NCBI GenBank assembly: GCA_027625915.1
Contig: JANTQA010000051.1
Location: 4,464,501 to 4,528,500 of the forward strand
Direction: 5' to 3'
Origin: Anaeramoeba flamelloides
Lineage: Eukaryota > Metamonada > Anaeramoebidae
DNA: 64,000 bases
The notes below the pieces were generated by a model. The model was not told the DNA's origin. It searched no databases and saw only the letters and a program-made list of their open reading frames with translations. Shown here piece after piece: positions 24,459 to 35,900 of the stretch (its first letter is position 1; the number at the start of each line of letters is the position of its first letter). Made by a program: the position numbers and the translations under genes.

Positions 24459-24637
24459 TACAGTCAGTTTCACTTTTAAGGAACCAACTTTCAACGAAAA
24501 TTAAGGTACAAAATTTTGGATTCTAGTAAAATAATTTGTAAAAATTAAAATTTCCAAATTATGTGCCTTAATTTGTAATTTTTTTGTGCCTTAAATTTCG
24601 TTAAAAGTTTGTGCCTTAAATTTGAAACTGAATGTAA
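24459..24637. mobile_element. Family B foldback MITE, copy 2
   Basis: TACAGTCAGTTTCACTTTTA at the left and GAAACTGAATGTA at the right, same internal GTGCCTTAATTTG palindrome as copy 1, 570 bp downstream of it. Confidence 0.85.
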
Positions 24638-24977
24638 TATTACAAATTGTTTTGATTAAAAAAGGGTCAGAAACTCAAAAAAGAAGAATTTACATACACT
24701 CAAAAATAAAATGGTAACTAAATATGAAAGTTCTTGAATAATTTTTTGTATCTCTTCTCGAATTTTTCTGACTATTATTGTTCAAAGTGGAAAGAATTTG
24801 GATTTGAAATTTTAATTTCTTTTTCAGAGAAATTTCAACAAAACCCTTTCATCGATTAATTTGAATCTAGAAACACTAAATTTGAAAAAGAATGCAGACC
24901 TGCGAAGCTTACAAGTTTTAGAAAGATTTCAAAAGCCAAAAAAGAAAAGAAAAATAATTTTTTAATACAAATTTTTA

Positions 24978-25500
24978 TGGGCATTAAGTAAATCAAGTTG
25001 TATTACCTTGAAAAATCAAACTTTGAAATAATTAAAAAAACAAGATCTTTTAAGATCTTAATTATTAAAGTTCAAAAGGAATCCAGGTTATTTTCATTAC
25101 TTTTAGAAAAAGAAAGTAAGAATTTCAAATTTTGGAATTTTTATTTGTATTTAATAAGCCCAATTCGGCTACTTTTGATTTTAGCTAATTCTAAATAAGT
25201 TTTACAAGGTGTAATTAAAAATGATAAATTTTGGAATTATGGTAAACTAGAAGAATGTGGGTTTAAATTTAATTTTATTAATTTTCCAGAAATATTTTCA
25301 ATAGAGTGGAAATATCACGTTTTTACACTTAATAAAACATATTATTGTTCCAAAAAATAAGTGTTTATTGTTTCAAAGAAAATTAATTCCATTTTTTGAT
25401 GGTTAAGAAGATTTGATTAAAGTGAATTGATAAAAGTCATGGGTATTATAATAAAAATGATCACTCTAAAATAATTAAATTTTAAACCTTATCATTTATA
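24978..25500 (+). pseudogene. Decayed open reading frame of unknown family
   Basis: Starting near ATGGGCATTAAG, one frame reads as protein for about 170 codons (LEKSNFEIIKKTRSF, LEECGFKFNFINFPEIF, SIEWKYHVFTLNKTYYC) but is interrupted several times by stops. No domain recognised. It lies just after the decayed membrane-protein gene and could be its continuation or a separate relic. Confidence 0.4.
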
Positions 25501-26127
25501 TAGATTTTTTTTTATGTGTTTGGTAGAAAGTATCCAAATAATTTAATAATAAAATATTTAAAAAAATAAAAAGTATATTTTGATACAAGTGTTTATGTAA
25601 ATACCCAATAAATGCTGGTAACATTTCAAAATTCGCTAAAGGGGGGTATAGTTTACAATTTTTTTAGGGTTTGTTTTTTTGAAAAAAATAGGAAGTTTAT
25701 TCATCTTTCTCCTTTTCTTATAAAAAGTGAAAAAAAAAATCAAAAATAAAAAGTAACTAAATCAAGATTTTTGTACACTAATCTCTCAAAAATTTGAGGT
25801 TTATTTTTAAAAAATCCAAATAAATTCTTATATATTTATAATAACTGTATAATATTTTTTTTAATCATTATTCTTCTATTAAATGTATTTATTTTTATAT
25901 TTATAAACGTTTATAGTTAGGGTGCTGGATTCTAAAATTGAATCAAGATATTCAAGTGAAGAATCTGATATATATTCAACAGAGGCTGAATATTTATAAT
26001 ATTTAAAAAGCAATGTATTTAAATCAAAACATATCTTTTTAATCATTTATATTTTATTTGTGGGTTTTTTTTTTTATAAATAACAAATAATATTATTAAA
26101 ATAAAATAATTTAATATAAAATGTTTT

Positions 26128-26166
<39 letters not shown>

Positions 26167-27344
26167 GTTTTTTCGAATATTATTCTTACAAATTTTGACA
26201 GAATTTTAAAATAACTATATACCAATGGGTCGATATGCTAAGTTGTATATACTTCATTAATCCTAATTTAAGATGGTAAATTAATTTACAATGGTAAAGG
26301 GCCCAATATGTGTTTTTTTTTCATTCAAATTTTTTTAGTGTGGATATTTTTTCCTCTGAATTATCATTTTTTTGGGATTATTATTAATATTAGAAAAACA
26401 AAGTTTTTGTGTAATTCTTTTTATAAAATCAATTTTTTAGATATTATATTTCATATATAAATTTCAATTTAATCGTTATTATTGATAAAATAGATTTAAA
26501 GAATAAGAAATAATTTTTAAAAAAGTAATTTCAAATAGCTCAGAAAACTTTAAATTAAAGAGTTATTTGTCAATAACCCCGCTTGATTATTTTTTTTAAA
26601 TTTAAATTGAATTTCGATCATTTCAAATTAAGAAATCAAAAATAGGTGTTTTAAAGAATATTTCATTAAATTATAAAAAATATGTTTTTAACTCAATTTG
26701 TTGCATAATAAAAGAGTCCTAAATTTATTAATTCTAAAAATATTAATCATTAAAAATAAATTTTTAATCAAAAAAAAAAAAACTTTTTTTTTACTTTGGA
26801 AGAAAACTCTCATTTTTTTTCAATATTTTAACAAAGGGTTTGGTTTCAATTTATTTTTTGATATTTTTCTTTTATTGTGGGGATATATATACCAATGTTT
26901 AAAGATAAAATATTTTAAACAAAAATAAATTTTGCTATTTCTAGCTTCTTAAAATTTTAATTTATTATACTTTTTGTTAATCAAGATTGTTAAAAATATT
27001 TTTTATCTTTTTCTGTCATTTTTTCTTTTATCTCAATGAAAAGAAAATGAATGGTAAAAGGGGGAATAAATTATTCATTAAAAAAAAAAAATAAAAAAAA
27101 ATCATAAAAAAATATTTTTTTATAAGGAAAAATAAAAACAAATAAGTTGCTTAAATTATATTATTTGGTTTTTATATTGGACAAATTTTGATATAAAAAT
27201 CGATTTTTTCTTTTTAATAAATTATTTTTTTTTTTTTTTTTTTGCTTTTTGCTAAAAATTACTTAATTTAGATAGATTTTTTTTTGATTTCTAAATTTAA
27301 TAAGGATTGGAAGTGGTGTATTTGGTATATTTAAGAAATATCCC
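25501..27344. other. Intergenic, AT-rich; one possible terminal exon
   Basis: Mostly low-complexity DNA. At 25919-25999 a short frame after a TTTATAG acceptor-like site reads DSKIESRYSSEESDIYST and stops, resembling an acidic C-terminus, but nothing joins to it. A (TA)n run occupies 26131-26163. No gene can be supported. Confidence 0.35.
26131..26163. repeat. (TA)n microsatellite
   Basis: About 16 uninterrupted TA units. Confidence 0.9.
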
Positions 27345-27440
27345 AATTAAAAGGATTAATGTGATACTCAATAATTTATATATTTATCTGTAGAAGAGTA
27401 ATATATTTTGAATTTTTACTAATATTCTGAAAAAAATAAA
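27345..27440. mobile_element. Lone end of a family P element
   Basis: CCAATTAAAAGGATTAATG ... TATATATTTATCTGTAGAAG ... TTTTTACTAATATTCTG matches the right arm of the element at 21284-22183. No opposite arm is seen, so this is a fragment, abutting relic R copy 2. Confidence 0.6.
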
Positions 27441-27463
27441 AAAGAATAGATATATCAAAACAA

Positions 27464-28184
27464 TCTATTTCAAACAAAATGTTACACCTCTCAAATCATC
27501 AATTGTATTGTATTTGATTGTTAATAAGATAATTACTTATGGGTAATTTTCATTTTAATTATTCATTTTTTCATGTTTTTTTTTTTTTTTTTATCCATGG
27601 ATATTGAAAAGTTGGAAATGAAAAAACAAGATAAGAATAAACTAATTTTGAAAATAATCCACAAGTATAAAAATGGAAACAGTTTAATTTTGATTTCGGG
27701 TGGGTTAAATATAGGAATTAAGAAAGATCATTATTGGGTTGATGCATGGAACAAAAAAAAATTTTAATTTAAGAAAGAAAAAATCAATTCAAACAAAATA
27801 CCCAGATGAATTATAGATTTATATTGGAAATGGGATTATAAATTCAAAAAGTTTGACCTGTAAAGAGTTATCAATAAACTGAAGGGAAATTTTCACCAAT
27901 TTGTCTTATTAAACTATTTTTTATTGATTATATATATTCCCACACCTACAATTTAAAAAATGAGATTTATCATTTCAAATAAAAATACACATCAATTTTT
28001 AAAATATTTAATTTTAATTTTTATTGATTTGTTTTAATGGGTTTTAAATATTCACATGAGTTTTTTTTTTAGGTTTTAAAGACTTTCTTACCTTTTAGAA
28101 AGATACTACAATTAACTTGATTCAAATATATTAATAATTCTTGAAATTTTCTGTGTCCTTTTATTTGAAAAAGAGTTTAGTCTA
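27464..28184 (+). pseudogene. Dispersed gene-family relic, copy 2 (family R)
   Basis: The better-preserved partner of 7640-8360. From an ATG at 27599 it is open for about 55 codons: MDIEKLEMKKQDKNK, then KIIHKYKNGNSLILISGG and IKKDHYWVDAWN. A run of A then disrupts it, and further peptide-like sequence follows in another frame. No family recognised. No splice signals that rescue it are evident. Confidence 0.5.
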
Positions 28185-28499
28185 TTAAAAAAGGCGGTAA
28201 CTTCTCTAGTCCAGTGATTTCATTGATGTTCTTGATTTGAAATTTTGTTCTTATTTCTTTTGAAATAAAACCCCTTAAACTTTTTTCGTCTCACCATGCC
28301 TGAATATTAAGAAAGGTCTGATAACAATCGAAAAAATTTAAAAAAATAAAGATCAAAAATATAAGATATTAATTTATTTTAATATTAAAATTATTTTTAT
28401 GTGAATAAATTATCATTTAATTTTAAAAGGGCAAACAAGCCCATTAAAACAAATTAAAAAAAATTAAAAAAATATAGATTAATTGAAAGTATAACTTTT
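28185..28499. other. 3' flank of the HeH-like gene
   Basis: AT-rich; presumably 3' UTR and terminator of the gene at 29834-28500. The short stretch 28190-28310 is a little less AT-rich but shows no frame. Confidence 0.4.
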
Positions 28500-29259
28500 T
28501 TAAAGTTGTTTTAACCAACTTAATATTAATGGTAAAACAAAAAACCATAACAGCAAAAAAATTACAATAATAAAAACTGAATAAATGCAAGGATCGAATT
28601 GGGTGTTCAAAATTTTATCCAAAATGGAAGAATTTTGGGTTGTTTGGTGAATAAACACTCGGTTTGGTACATGGGTTTGCTGTAATTCTTCTTCTTCGTT
28701 ATCATCATCATCTTCATCTTCATCAGATTCTTCTTCGTCTACGATTTCTTGCTCATTTTGAGAAAGATAATAATTTTGGTTACTATTATCCAAATTAACC
28801 AAGTGGTTTGATCCTTCTTCAATCTCGTCATTAGGATCCCAGTTGACGTTCTTAATATTTGGGAAAACATCTGCCTCTGGTCGGTTTTTTATTTCATCCA
28901 CGTTATAGGCCAGTTCGATTGTTTCCTTGGAATTCTCCCTCATGCCTTTTTTTTGTGTCTTGTCAGCAGAATTTAAAGAAGTTTTTATTGGGATCTTGTT
29001 AACACTTTCGTTATTCTTATTTTTGCTAATTGTTCTTCGTTGTTTTAAAATGTGTAAATTGTCTGCTGTTGGCGTTGCATTTAGGCTGACGTTATTTTCA
29101 TCCAAGTCGGAGCCGGTTTCGGATTCCGAAAAGTCATCAAGTTGATCGAGGTTTCTTTTTTTTTTGCTTGAGTTATTCTCCTGGAAGATGTTGTTATTGA
29201 TTATTTTCTTTGGTGATCGTTCAAAATTTAATTTTCTGTTTGTTTGGGTTTCTTCTTTT

Positions 29260-29298
<39 letters not shown>

Positions 29299-29834
29299 TT
29301 TGTAAGTCTCCCAGAAGATTCAATTTTGATATTTTTTTTCTTTTGAGTTATTTTGGGTGATCCAATTGGAATGTTTTTTTTACTAGTCTCGCGCTCCTTT
29401 TCTTCTTCCTCTTCTTTTTTTTCCTCTTCTTCTTCTTCTTCTTTTTTTTCTTCTTCTTCTTCTTCTTTTTCTTCTTCTTGTTCAGACTCGATTTCTTCTT
29501 CAATTATAGGTTTTGTTTGTTTTTTTTTTTTCGTTTTTTTTGTTTTTTTAATTTCCTTTTTCTTTTGTGGTTTTTTCTTTTCCTTTTTTTTTGTTATTTT
29601 TTTTTTAACCACTTCTTCTTCAGATTCAGAATCAGAGTCGATGGTAATTATTTCCGGTTTCATATTTTTTAATTGTTTTTTGATCTCTTCTTGTTTTTTT
29701 TTAAATGTTCGTACAACCTTTTTGTGTGGTGTTTTTAATGGCAGTCTTATTCCTTCGTTTCCTAGCAATTCGATCAACCTTGCTTTCTTTGTTTTGTGTG
29801 GAATCCTAATGCTTAGTATCTCATTATTACTCAT
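28500..29834 (-). CDS. Tail-anchored charged protein, possible HeH/LEM-like N-terminus (inner nuclear membrane candidate), 444 aa
   Basis: Single exon, ATG at 29834. Residues about 8-50 (KARLIELLGNEGIRLPLKTP, then HKKVVRTFKKKQEEI) suit a helix-extension-helix/LEM-like fold: a short helix, GIRLP, then a basic K-x-x-V-x-x-F-K helix. A long low-complexity middle follows, with Glu runs, Ser/Asp/Glu clusters and a 13-Lys tract. Near the C-terminus is an acidic DEDEDDDDNEEEE segment and then one hydrophobic helix (about 415-438, YSVFIIVIFLLLWFFVLPLI), leaving five or six residues beyond it. The layout (DNA/chromatin-type N-domain, nuclear-localisation-like basic runs, tail anchor) recalls Heh/Src1/LEM proteins, but there is no MSC domain. 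The gene is solid; the function is inference. The Lys tract rests on a 37-nt homopolymer (29261-29297) prone to slippage. Confidence 0.7.
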
Positions 29835-30330
29835 CTTTAAGATAAATCGTTTTTTTTTTGTTGTTAATAAAAAAAAATTGAAAACAAATATTATTAATAA
29901 AAAATGAAAATCTTTCTTGTCTTTCTTTTAACGGTCAGTAAAGAATATTTTGTATTTTTTTTTTCTTCTGATTTGTTATAATTGATATTTCTTCTTATCT
30001 TGGAGTCAAACTTTATTTTATTGTTCAATGATTTCTTTTAAAAAATAATTTTATTACTTTTTAAAAACTATTAATTAGTCTCAAGAAGAGTGAATTTTGT
30101 TTTGGTTATTAGTGGTTAAGAGAGGTGAAAAAATTTTTAAAAAAAATAAATACGTTAAATTTTGTTTTTTTTTAATTGATATTTTTTGCACTAAGTTCAA
30201 TGAATTTTTTGTTTTCCAAAAGAAAATACACAAACAAAACATTAAATATTTTTAGGTTATTTTTTGTGTTTGTTTTTTTATTTGAAGGTAAAAGAATTAA
30301 TAGTTCGAAAGAAAGTAAATAAACCCTCTT
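29835..30330. other. Promoter-side region of the HeH-like gene
   Basis: AT-rich, no frame, no recognisable element beyond pyrimidine-rich strings next to the ATG. Confidence 0.4.
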
Positions 30331-30703
30331 AAACTATGTGTAAAAAAAAAAAGTTTTTGAAATATGCCCAATAAGGTTCTATAATTCCTTTTATCCTCCT
30401 TTGAAAAAAAATTTTAAAATTTTATTTTATAAAAACAGATCTAGGGATCTTGAAAGGATTATCATGATTTTATATTTTGTGAACTATATTATTTCTCTCA
30501 TTCACACAATTGTTGAATTTAAAGAATGTGAAAAAAATAAACTTTTTTATATTTCAAATTTCTTATTATTTTTCAAATATTTTTCTCATTTGGGTAAAAC
30601 TATTTTCACAAACCAAATTAAGGATGATTCGAATTTAATTTCAAGTGGCTATTACTTTTTTACCCACAACACGAATTATGAACTCAAAAAAATGTTGAGT
30701 TAA
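30331..30703 (+). CDS. Hypothetical open frame or gene fragment
   Basis: An open frame of about 120 codons after an A-run, without an ATG near its beginning (first internal ATG at 30463). It reads FEICPIRFYNSFYPPLKK, then SRDLERIIMILYFVNYI, then LISSGYYFFTHNTNYELKK and a stop at 30701-30703. The composition is protein-like with one hydrophobic stretch, but I recognise no family and see no partner exon. It could be a 3' exon, a relic or chance. Confidence 0.3.
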
Positions 30704-30803
30704 TAGATCTTGTTAAAATGTAAAATTTAGGTGTTTTTGAGGAAGACAAAAAAAATTTACTTTCCAAATCTAAATTTTTCACTCAAAATTTTCGATTTCC
30801 AAA

Positions 30804-30913
30804 ATGATATTGGGAAAATGTTACACTCCACTTTATATTGAAGTATGTTAGAGTTGGTGATGAGTGTAGCCACCCATTTGAAAAGAAAGTGGAGTGATAT
30901 TTTCCCAATATCA
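30804..30913. mobile_element. Family U foldback MITE
   Basis: TGATATTGGGAAAATGTTAC at the left and the inverse GTGATATTTTCCCAATATC at the right, arms about 30 bp ending in ACTCCACTTT. Single copy, 110 bp. Confidence 0.7.
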
Positions 30914-31813
30914 AAAAAATAGCTTTTTATTTTTGCCTTGCTTTGTTGGGATTTTTCGAAAAGTTTTTGGTTTAATAAATGATTTTCATCAAAATCTTAA
31001 ATTACTAAAAATTGGCAATATTTTGACTTCTATTCAATTCACTATATTTTAAAGGTATTAGTCTATTTACTACTTATTATTTCAATACCCACAGAGCATA
31101 AAATTCAGATAGTCCTTAAGAAAATAACTTAAAAAGATTTAAAAATCAAAATCCTGTTATATTTGTGACTTTTCACCATGTTTTAGAATATAGCAGAGTT
31201 TGGTACAATAATATAAATCTATTTTCATTTCTGTAGAAAGTCATTTAATAAAAGAGGTAAAAAAAATTGATTTTTATTTATTTATTTTTTATAATTCCTG
31301 AGTATAGGTTAGACAAGAAAATTAGCCCCAATTCATATCAAAAGATAAATTTTTATTTCAGGTTTTGTATTAGATCTAAAACTTTGGAATAATTAATACA
31401 TTTATTTTCCAATTAAAAAATGAAAACTTTTAGTTCAAATTCTTCAAAATATTTTTCTAGTTTATAAGTTGAAGAAAATCCAAAGATCTTTACAAAATGG
31501 TTTAGAAATGATACTTTTAGGTATTTAATTAAACTTCCTTCTTGAATCTTAAGAAAAAATTTTTAATATGCTAATTTGGTTGTAATAGTAAAAATTAATA
31601 TGCATCTGGGATATTGAAATAATAATTTTCATTTATTAATCCAAAAATAACACTAGGATATTTTTTTTCTTGGAATAAAAAAACTTTAATTGTATAGAAA
31701 GACCCGATAAAGGCCAAAAAAAGAAATAAAACAAATAAAAGAGAATATCAAAAAAAAAACAAAAAGTGAATAACTCATTATTTTTTTTTTTTTTTGTGTG
31801 TTACAAGTATTGA
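30914..31813. other. Intergenic, no gene seen
   Basis: AT-rich sequence without coding potential or recognisable repeats. A GTATTGAATGG segment near 31807 resembles DNA at 51628. Confidence 0.4.
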
Positions 31814-31978
31814 ATGGAATTATGGATGTTTTCTTTTGTGTTGGTTGTGTCTGAAATTTTAAAGTCAAAAGATTATCACCGGTTTAATTTGAAGTACTAC
31901 TTGGCAGGCGTCTATCCCAGTACAAGATATTGTTACTTTACTCTCCAAAGTTTAGAAAAGATCAAAATAAATATATAA
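31814..31978 (+). pseudogene. Small DYHRF-containing open frame, possible phosphatidylserine decarboxylase fragment
   Basis: ATG at 31814, stop at 31976, 54 codons. It reads FVLVVSEILKSKDYHRF, then YYLAGVYPSTRYCYFTLQ. Phosphatidylserine decarboxylases carry a DYHR(F/V)H motif preceded by a beta strand, which is what is seen, but the His after DYHRF is Asn here and nothing else of the enzyme is present. The GC content is higher than its surroundings. Most likely a gene fragment; alternatively one exon of an unfound gene. Confidence 0.3.
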
Positions 31979-32695
31979 ACGAAGTCAAATTGATACTAAA
32001 TTTTTTCTTCTTCAATGCCCAACCTACCAAAATAGAATGCCCTGTTGTTTTTTTTCTTTTTTTCCACTTTTTTATATATAAAAAAAATTCTAAAAAATAA
32101 AAAAAATTTCTTTTTTGAAAGAAAAAAAACTAAAAAAAAACTAAAAAAAAACAGTGAATAAATAACCTAAAAAATTCAATTTTCAAGAAAAAAGTAAATA
32201 GAAAAATTATCAAACAAATATTTTAAATTTTGATTGTTTATCCCAAGGATTGGGAACATTTATTGATGAATAAATAATGTTTTGATAATCGATCAAAAGA
32301 AAAAAAATTCCTAATAGTTGTAATTATCAATATTCGGTATTTATAGAACTGATTTTACAACATTTCTCACCCCACAGTAAAAAATTATTAGAACTGTATA
32401 TTGGGGTTTCCATGTAATCGTTGTTTATTAAAAAGTTTATTTAATTTCAGCTACCCATCAAAGAAAATTATTAATTCCAGTTAAATCATACGGGGATTGT
32501 TTCTTCCGAAAAAACAAAGATAAATATCCAATTTCAAAGGAAAAAAAAAACACCCACACTTGTAAGGAATTTTAGCTTAAAGCTTTTCGTTGTTTAAATC
32601 TTGGGTTTTTAGAACCTGTAAAATTGAAATTCCACATTACTATTTGAAAAATTATTTATAAATTGTTTTTTCAATTTTTAAAATCATAAATTGGA
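31979..32695. other. Intergenic, no gene seen
   Basis: AT-rich DNA with long A-runs; nothing recognised. Confidence 0.4.
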
Positions 32696-33176
32696 TACTG
32701 TTGACAAAATAAAGCGTGCAAAAAAATTTAATGCGTGTTTCAAAATAAAAAGAATGTTTTTTTGTTATAGAATACCCTACATTAACCAATCAAAGAAACT
32801 GATAATAAACCCTAAAAAAACATGGTATTGGTTTCTTAAAGTTCTATTATTTATAAAGAAATTCTAAAAACGAAGGATCAAATTGCAAAATTTATCTCAA
32901 AAAATAGAGTTAATTTTTCTGAAAATTTTTGTAATCAAAAAAACTAAAAAAATTCAAAAAAATTGAGAATATTATGGAAAATTTTCAACTATTTGCTTGA
33001 ATAATTTAATTTTTACTGAAAATAACGAGACATTCACTTTCAAAATTGATTTGAACTTAGCTATACTACATGTCATGAGATTGGATGTTGCCTTGTTACA
33101 AGAAGAAAAAAAAGCACGGATAATATTTTAAAACACGGATTATAGTCTTTGGGCAGGCATTATTTTGATCACTGTA
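32696..33176. mobile_element. Family G TIR element, copy 1
   Basis: Left end TACTGTTGACAAAATAAAGC; right end (inverted) TACAGTGATCAAAATAATGC. About 480 bp, aligned throughout with the copy at 36762-37256 (shared AAAAAGAATGTTTTTTTGT and AAAAATAGAGT). TA flanks and CTGT/CAGT termini. Confidence 0.8.
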
Positions 33177-33778
33177 TACTGTTTTTTTCCCTTCCATTAT
33201 AAGGATTCATTTTTCACAATTAAAATATATACCCATTCTAGAGTGGTGTATATAACCAGTGTTTTTTTATTTTAACCCATTACTAAAATTCAAATCATGC
33301 AAAAAATATTGGCTGACTGTAGAAAGAAAAGAAACAAATCTATGTGATGACAAAAATATATAAACAAGAAATAGGGTTCTTTAAATAAATTATAAAAATA
33401 AAATTGTGGAGACAATTAAAGTTTAAAATGTTATTTTTTGACAAAAAAATGAGAAAAATTTCCTTTTTTGAATTTTTATAAAAAAATCATTTAATCTCAC
33501 AAATTTTGAAAATATGACGAAATTTTTGAAACAAAAGCATTTAATATTATTGAGCCATTTCAATTAATCAAAGATTTAATACCACAAGTTAATTTAAATC
33601 CGAACCAAGAATATATAAGTGAAATCTGGTCTTCCAATACCCAAGTCTGAAAAAAAAAAAACACGAGTTAAATTTTTGTAATGGGTAATAAATGTCAACA
33701 CATGTAATTTACACCACTGTACAATTTATTATAAATGGATAAAAAATTATACAATAAAACCAATTTCTATTTCTTATC
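33177..33778. other. Intergenic, no gene seen
   Basis: AT-rich between family G and family B elements. No frame or repeat recognised. Confidence 0.4.
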
Positions 33779-33975
33779 ATCAGTTCCACTTCCAAGGTAC
33801 AAAATTTCAAGCAAAATTAAGATATAAAAGAAAATTCCAAAGTAAAGTGCAAAATTCAAATTCTCATAAAATAATTTGTGAAGCAAAACGGTTCCAAATT
33901 TGGTCCATTAATTTTTGATTTTTTGTACCTTAATTTTGGTTTAAAGTTTACCTCTCAAAAGTGAAACTGGCTGTA
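33779..33975. mobile_element. Family B foldback MITE, copy 3
   Basis: Eroded left end (CATCAGTTCCACTTCCAAGG), right end GAAACTGGCTGTA, same internal palindrome as the other copies. Confidence 0.75.
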
Positions 33976-34234
33976 TAAAAGTATGATAGAAGTGTTGAAA
34001 TGACTGTATTTTTGAGCTGAATAAAAATATCTTTTAATAATTTTAGTCTAACTTTTTGAAAATGGTTGAATATCTTTAGTTTGTTATAAAGGTATATTAG
34101 AATTGAAATTGATTTTTTTGAAATATCTTTTATTTAAAAATCTAGTACTGGGAACATTATTTTTTTCACTATTTTATCGGATTTCTGGATTTTAAATTGA
34201 ATAAAATATTACCCAATAACTGGGATATTTAGAA

Positions 34235-34638
34235 TACAGCTGTTCCAAGGCTACCATGAATTTTTATATGAATCAAATTTTATTGCTGATATAGATTTTT
34301 AAAAAGTTGGATATGGGGATAAAAAAGCTCATCTTGAAAAAAATTTTTCACAAATGACCTAATTTGAAAAATTTTCTTTTGATACAAGAAAAATTAATTT
34401 TCAGATCCCTAAATTGCTTCAAACCAGGAAAATCTGTTGAGATTCCACTAAAAAGTTTCTCTTGAAATACCCAAAATATTTTTGATCTTATCACAAGAAA
34501 ATCTTTGAAATAAGTTCCTTTCTGAAAATTTTTTTTCAATATGAACTTTTTTATCCTCATATCCAACTTTTTAAAAATCTATATCAGCATCAAAATTTGA
34601 TTCATATAAAAATTCAAGGTAGCCTTGGAAAGACCGTA
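34235..34638. mobile_element. Family C foldback MITE, copy 1
   Basis: TACAGCTGTTCCAAGGCTAC at the left and GTAGCCTTGGAAAGACCGTA at the right. Arms also share GATATAGATTTTTAAAAAGT and continue for over 100 bp. Its right end lies about 245 bp beyond the stop codon of the tandem-PH gene. Confidence 0.85.
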
Positions 34639-34883
34639 TGAAAAATCCTTTATAAAAAATTCTTGAAAATTCAAAACATTGGAAATAACATTAAAAAAAA
34701 AAAAAAAAACTGTATCTACAATTTAGAAAATTTATTTAAAAACAATTTAAAAATATCTATTTTTATACAAATTAAGAATCAACAATTCTTTAGTTAATTC
34801 TCAATTTATTGCTATTTTTTTTTTTTTTTATTAATCTCCCTATCTAAACAATCCCTTTAAATGTCAATTCAAATTTTGAATTT

Positions 34884-35900
34884 TTATATATAAATATTTG
34901 GAGAAAATTGCTGAAGGGTCATTTTCCATGATTCTAACTCTGATTGGGAATTTGCTGCTATTTGGTAGACCCTTTTAGAAGAATATAATGCGAGTTTCAG
35001 TCCATAAGGCTCGTCCTTGAATGTTGTTTCTGTAATTGACATTATATTTTTTAAATCTATTGATCCTGTTGCCTTTCCTCGGTATTTTTCACTTTTTAAA
35101 TAATAAAGAGTCTGATCGTTTCTTTTAAGAACAAAAAATCTTCTCTTCCAATTTGATTTGAAGATCCCTTTATATCCCTTTTTAAGTAACCACCCAGATT
35201 TTACAAAATGCATCTCTTTTAATCGTTGGATTTGATCTTTTTGAATGGAAATTTCCCTGGCCTATTTGAAATAAAAATGGTTGTTTGGTTTGTTGTTTAA
35301 TAATTAGAAATTAATTTGCGCGGTGATATAAAATAGACAAGATTTAAAATTAGTCATAAGCGTTTTGAAATTAAAAGGTAAAAAGTTATGATTTTTTTTT
35401 TTGTGATCTTGAAAAATGGTTTTGAAAAAAATCCTGAAAATAGGACAACGGGTGTTTGTAAATTCATTTATGGATAGTTTTCAAAACAATTTTTGTCACA
35501 CTTTTAGAAAACGTGGTCTGGGTAAGATTACAAAAATAAAAATAAACAACAAACTTACACAATCAGAAATTGCTTTTTGTATTTTTTTGTTCCATTTTTT
35601 CATCTGTTCTGTTGAATCAAATTCAAGGAAAATAGATTTGTGTTTAGGTTTATATAAACGCAAGACAAAGCGATCAGTAATTTCTTCTTTTTGGAAACAT
35701 TGGTATTCAAGTAAATTTAATGACCCAAGCATTTTTGATCCCTTACTCTTTGAGTAAAGGAGTTGTTTGCTTGTTAATTTAAAATATCGTTTCTTCCATG
35801 ATTTGTTGCATTTCTTGAGAAGTTTTGTTTTTTTACTGTTTTGTTTCAAGAGGAAACCTTCAAGTTCAACAACAGTTGGTGTTTTTACCTTTGTAGCCAT
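34884..35900 (-). CDS. Tandem PH-domain protein, two exons, 239 aa
   Basis: Exons 35900-35559 (donor TGT|GTAAGT) and 35261-34884 (acceptor TTTCAAATAG), phase 0, 342 + 378 nt. PH1 covers about residues 12-112: LEGFLLKQN, then SWKKRYFKLTSKQLLYSKS, closing on an EQMKKWNKKIQKAI helix. A short charged linker (REISIQKDQIQRLKE) leads to PH2 (about 133-235): KSGWLLKKG, NWKRRFFVLKRNDQTLYYLK and the invariant Trp in ESWKMTLQQF. Both have the K-x-W-K-(K/R)-R-(Y/F)-F signature associated with phosphoinositide binding, so membrane targeting is likely, as in TAPP-type adaptors. No catalytic domain is present. The protein is essentially two PH domains and a linker. Confidence 0.87.

Larger units (their letters stand above)
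23113..24966 (+). pseudogene. Probable decayed multi-exon membrane-protein gene
   Basis: Four coding-like blocks on the plus strand: 23113-23250 (ATG, signal-peptide-like MIRSKVLLCFVFIYLENLLA, then DNNNNEDKP), about 23434-23468 (YFLIFLPYI), 24114-24258 (hydrophobic FAPLFLVQILKISYFVLIW then a basic/acidic tail) and 24827-24966 (TLSSINLNLETLNLKK, ending KKKRKIIF and a stop). Splice-like sites exist, for example GTAAAT at 24259 and CAG at 24824-24826. However, in-frame stops follow the first block and the third block changes frame, so the gene looks broken. Two family B foldbacks lie in the spaces between blocks. It follows the TOM1-like gene on the same strand, but I see no convincing homology to it. 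Family unknown. Confidence 0.4.

Noticed and set aside
23688-24637. CRISPR-like repeats
   Set aside because: Repeats are palindromic transposons of 180-200 bp, not short regularly spaced direct repeats, and the DNA is eukaryotic.
28927-29907. Plus-strand Ser/Phe-rich frames opposite the HeH-like gene
   Set aside because: They are translations of the complement of Glu/Lys codon runs.
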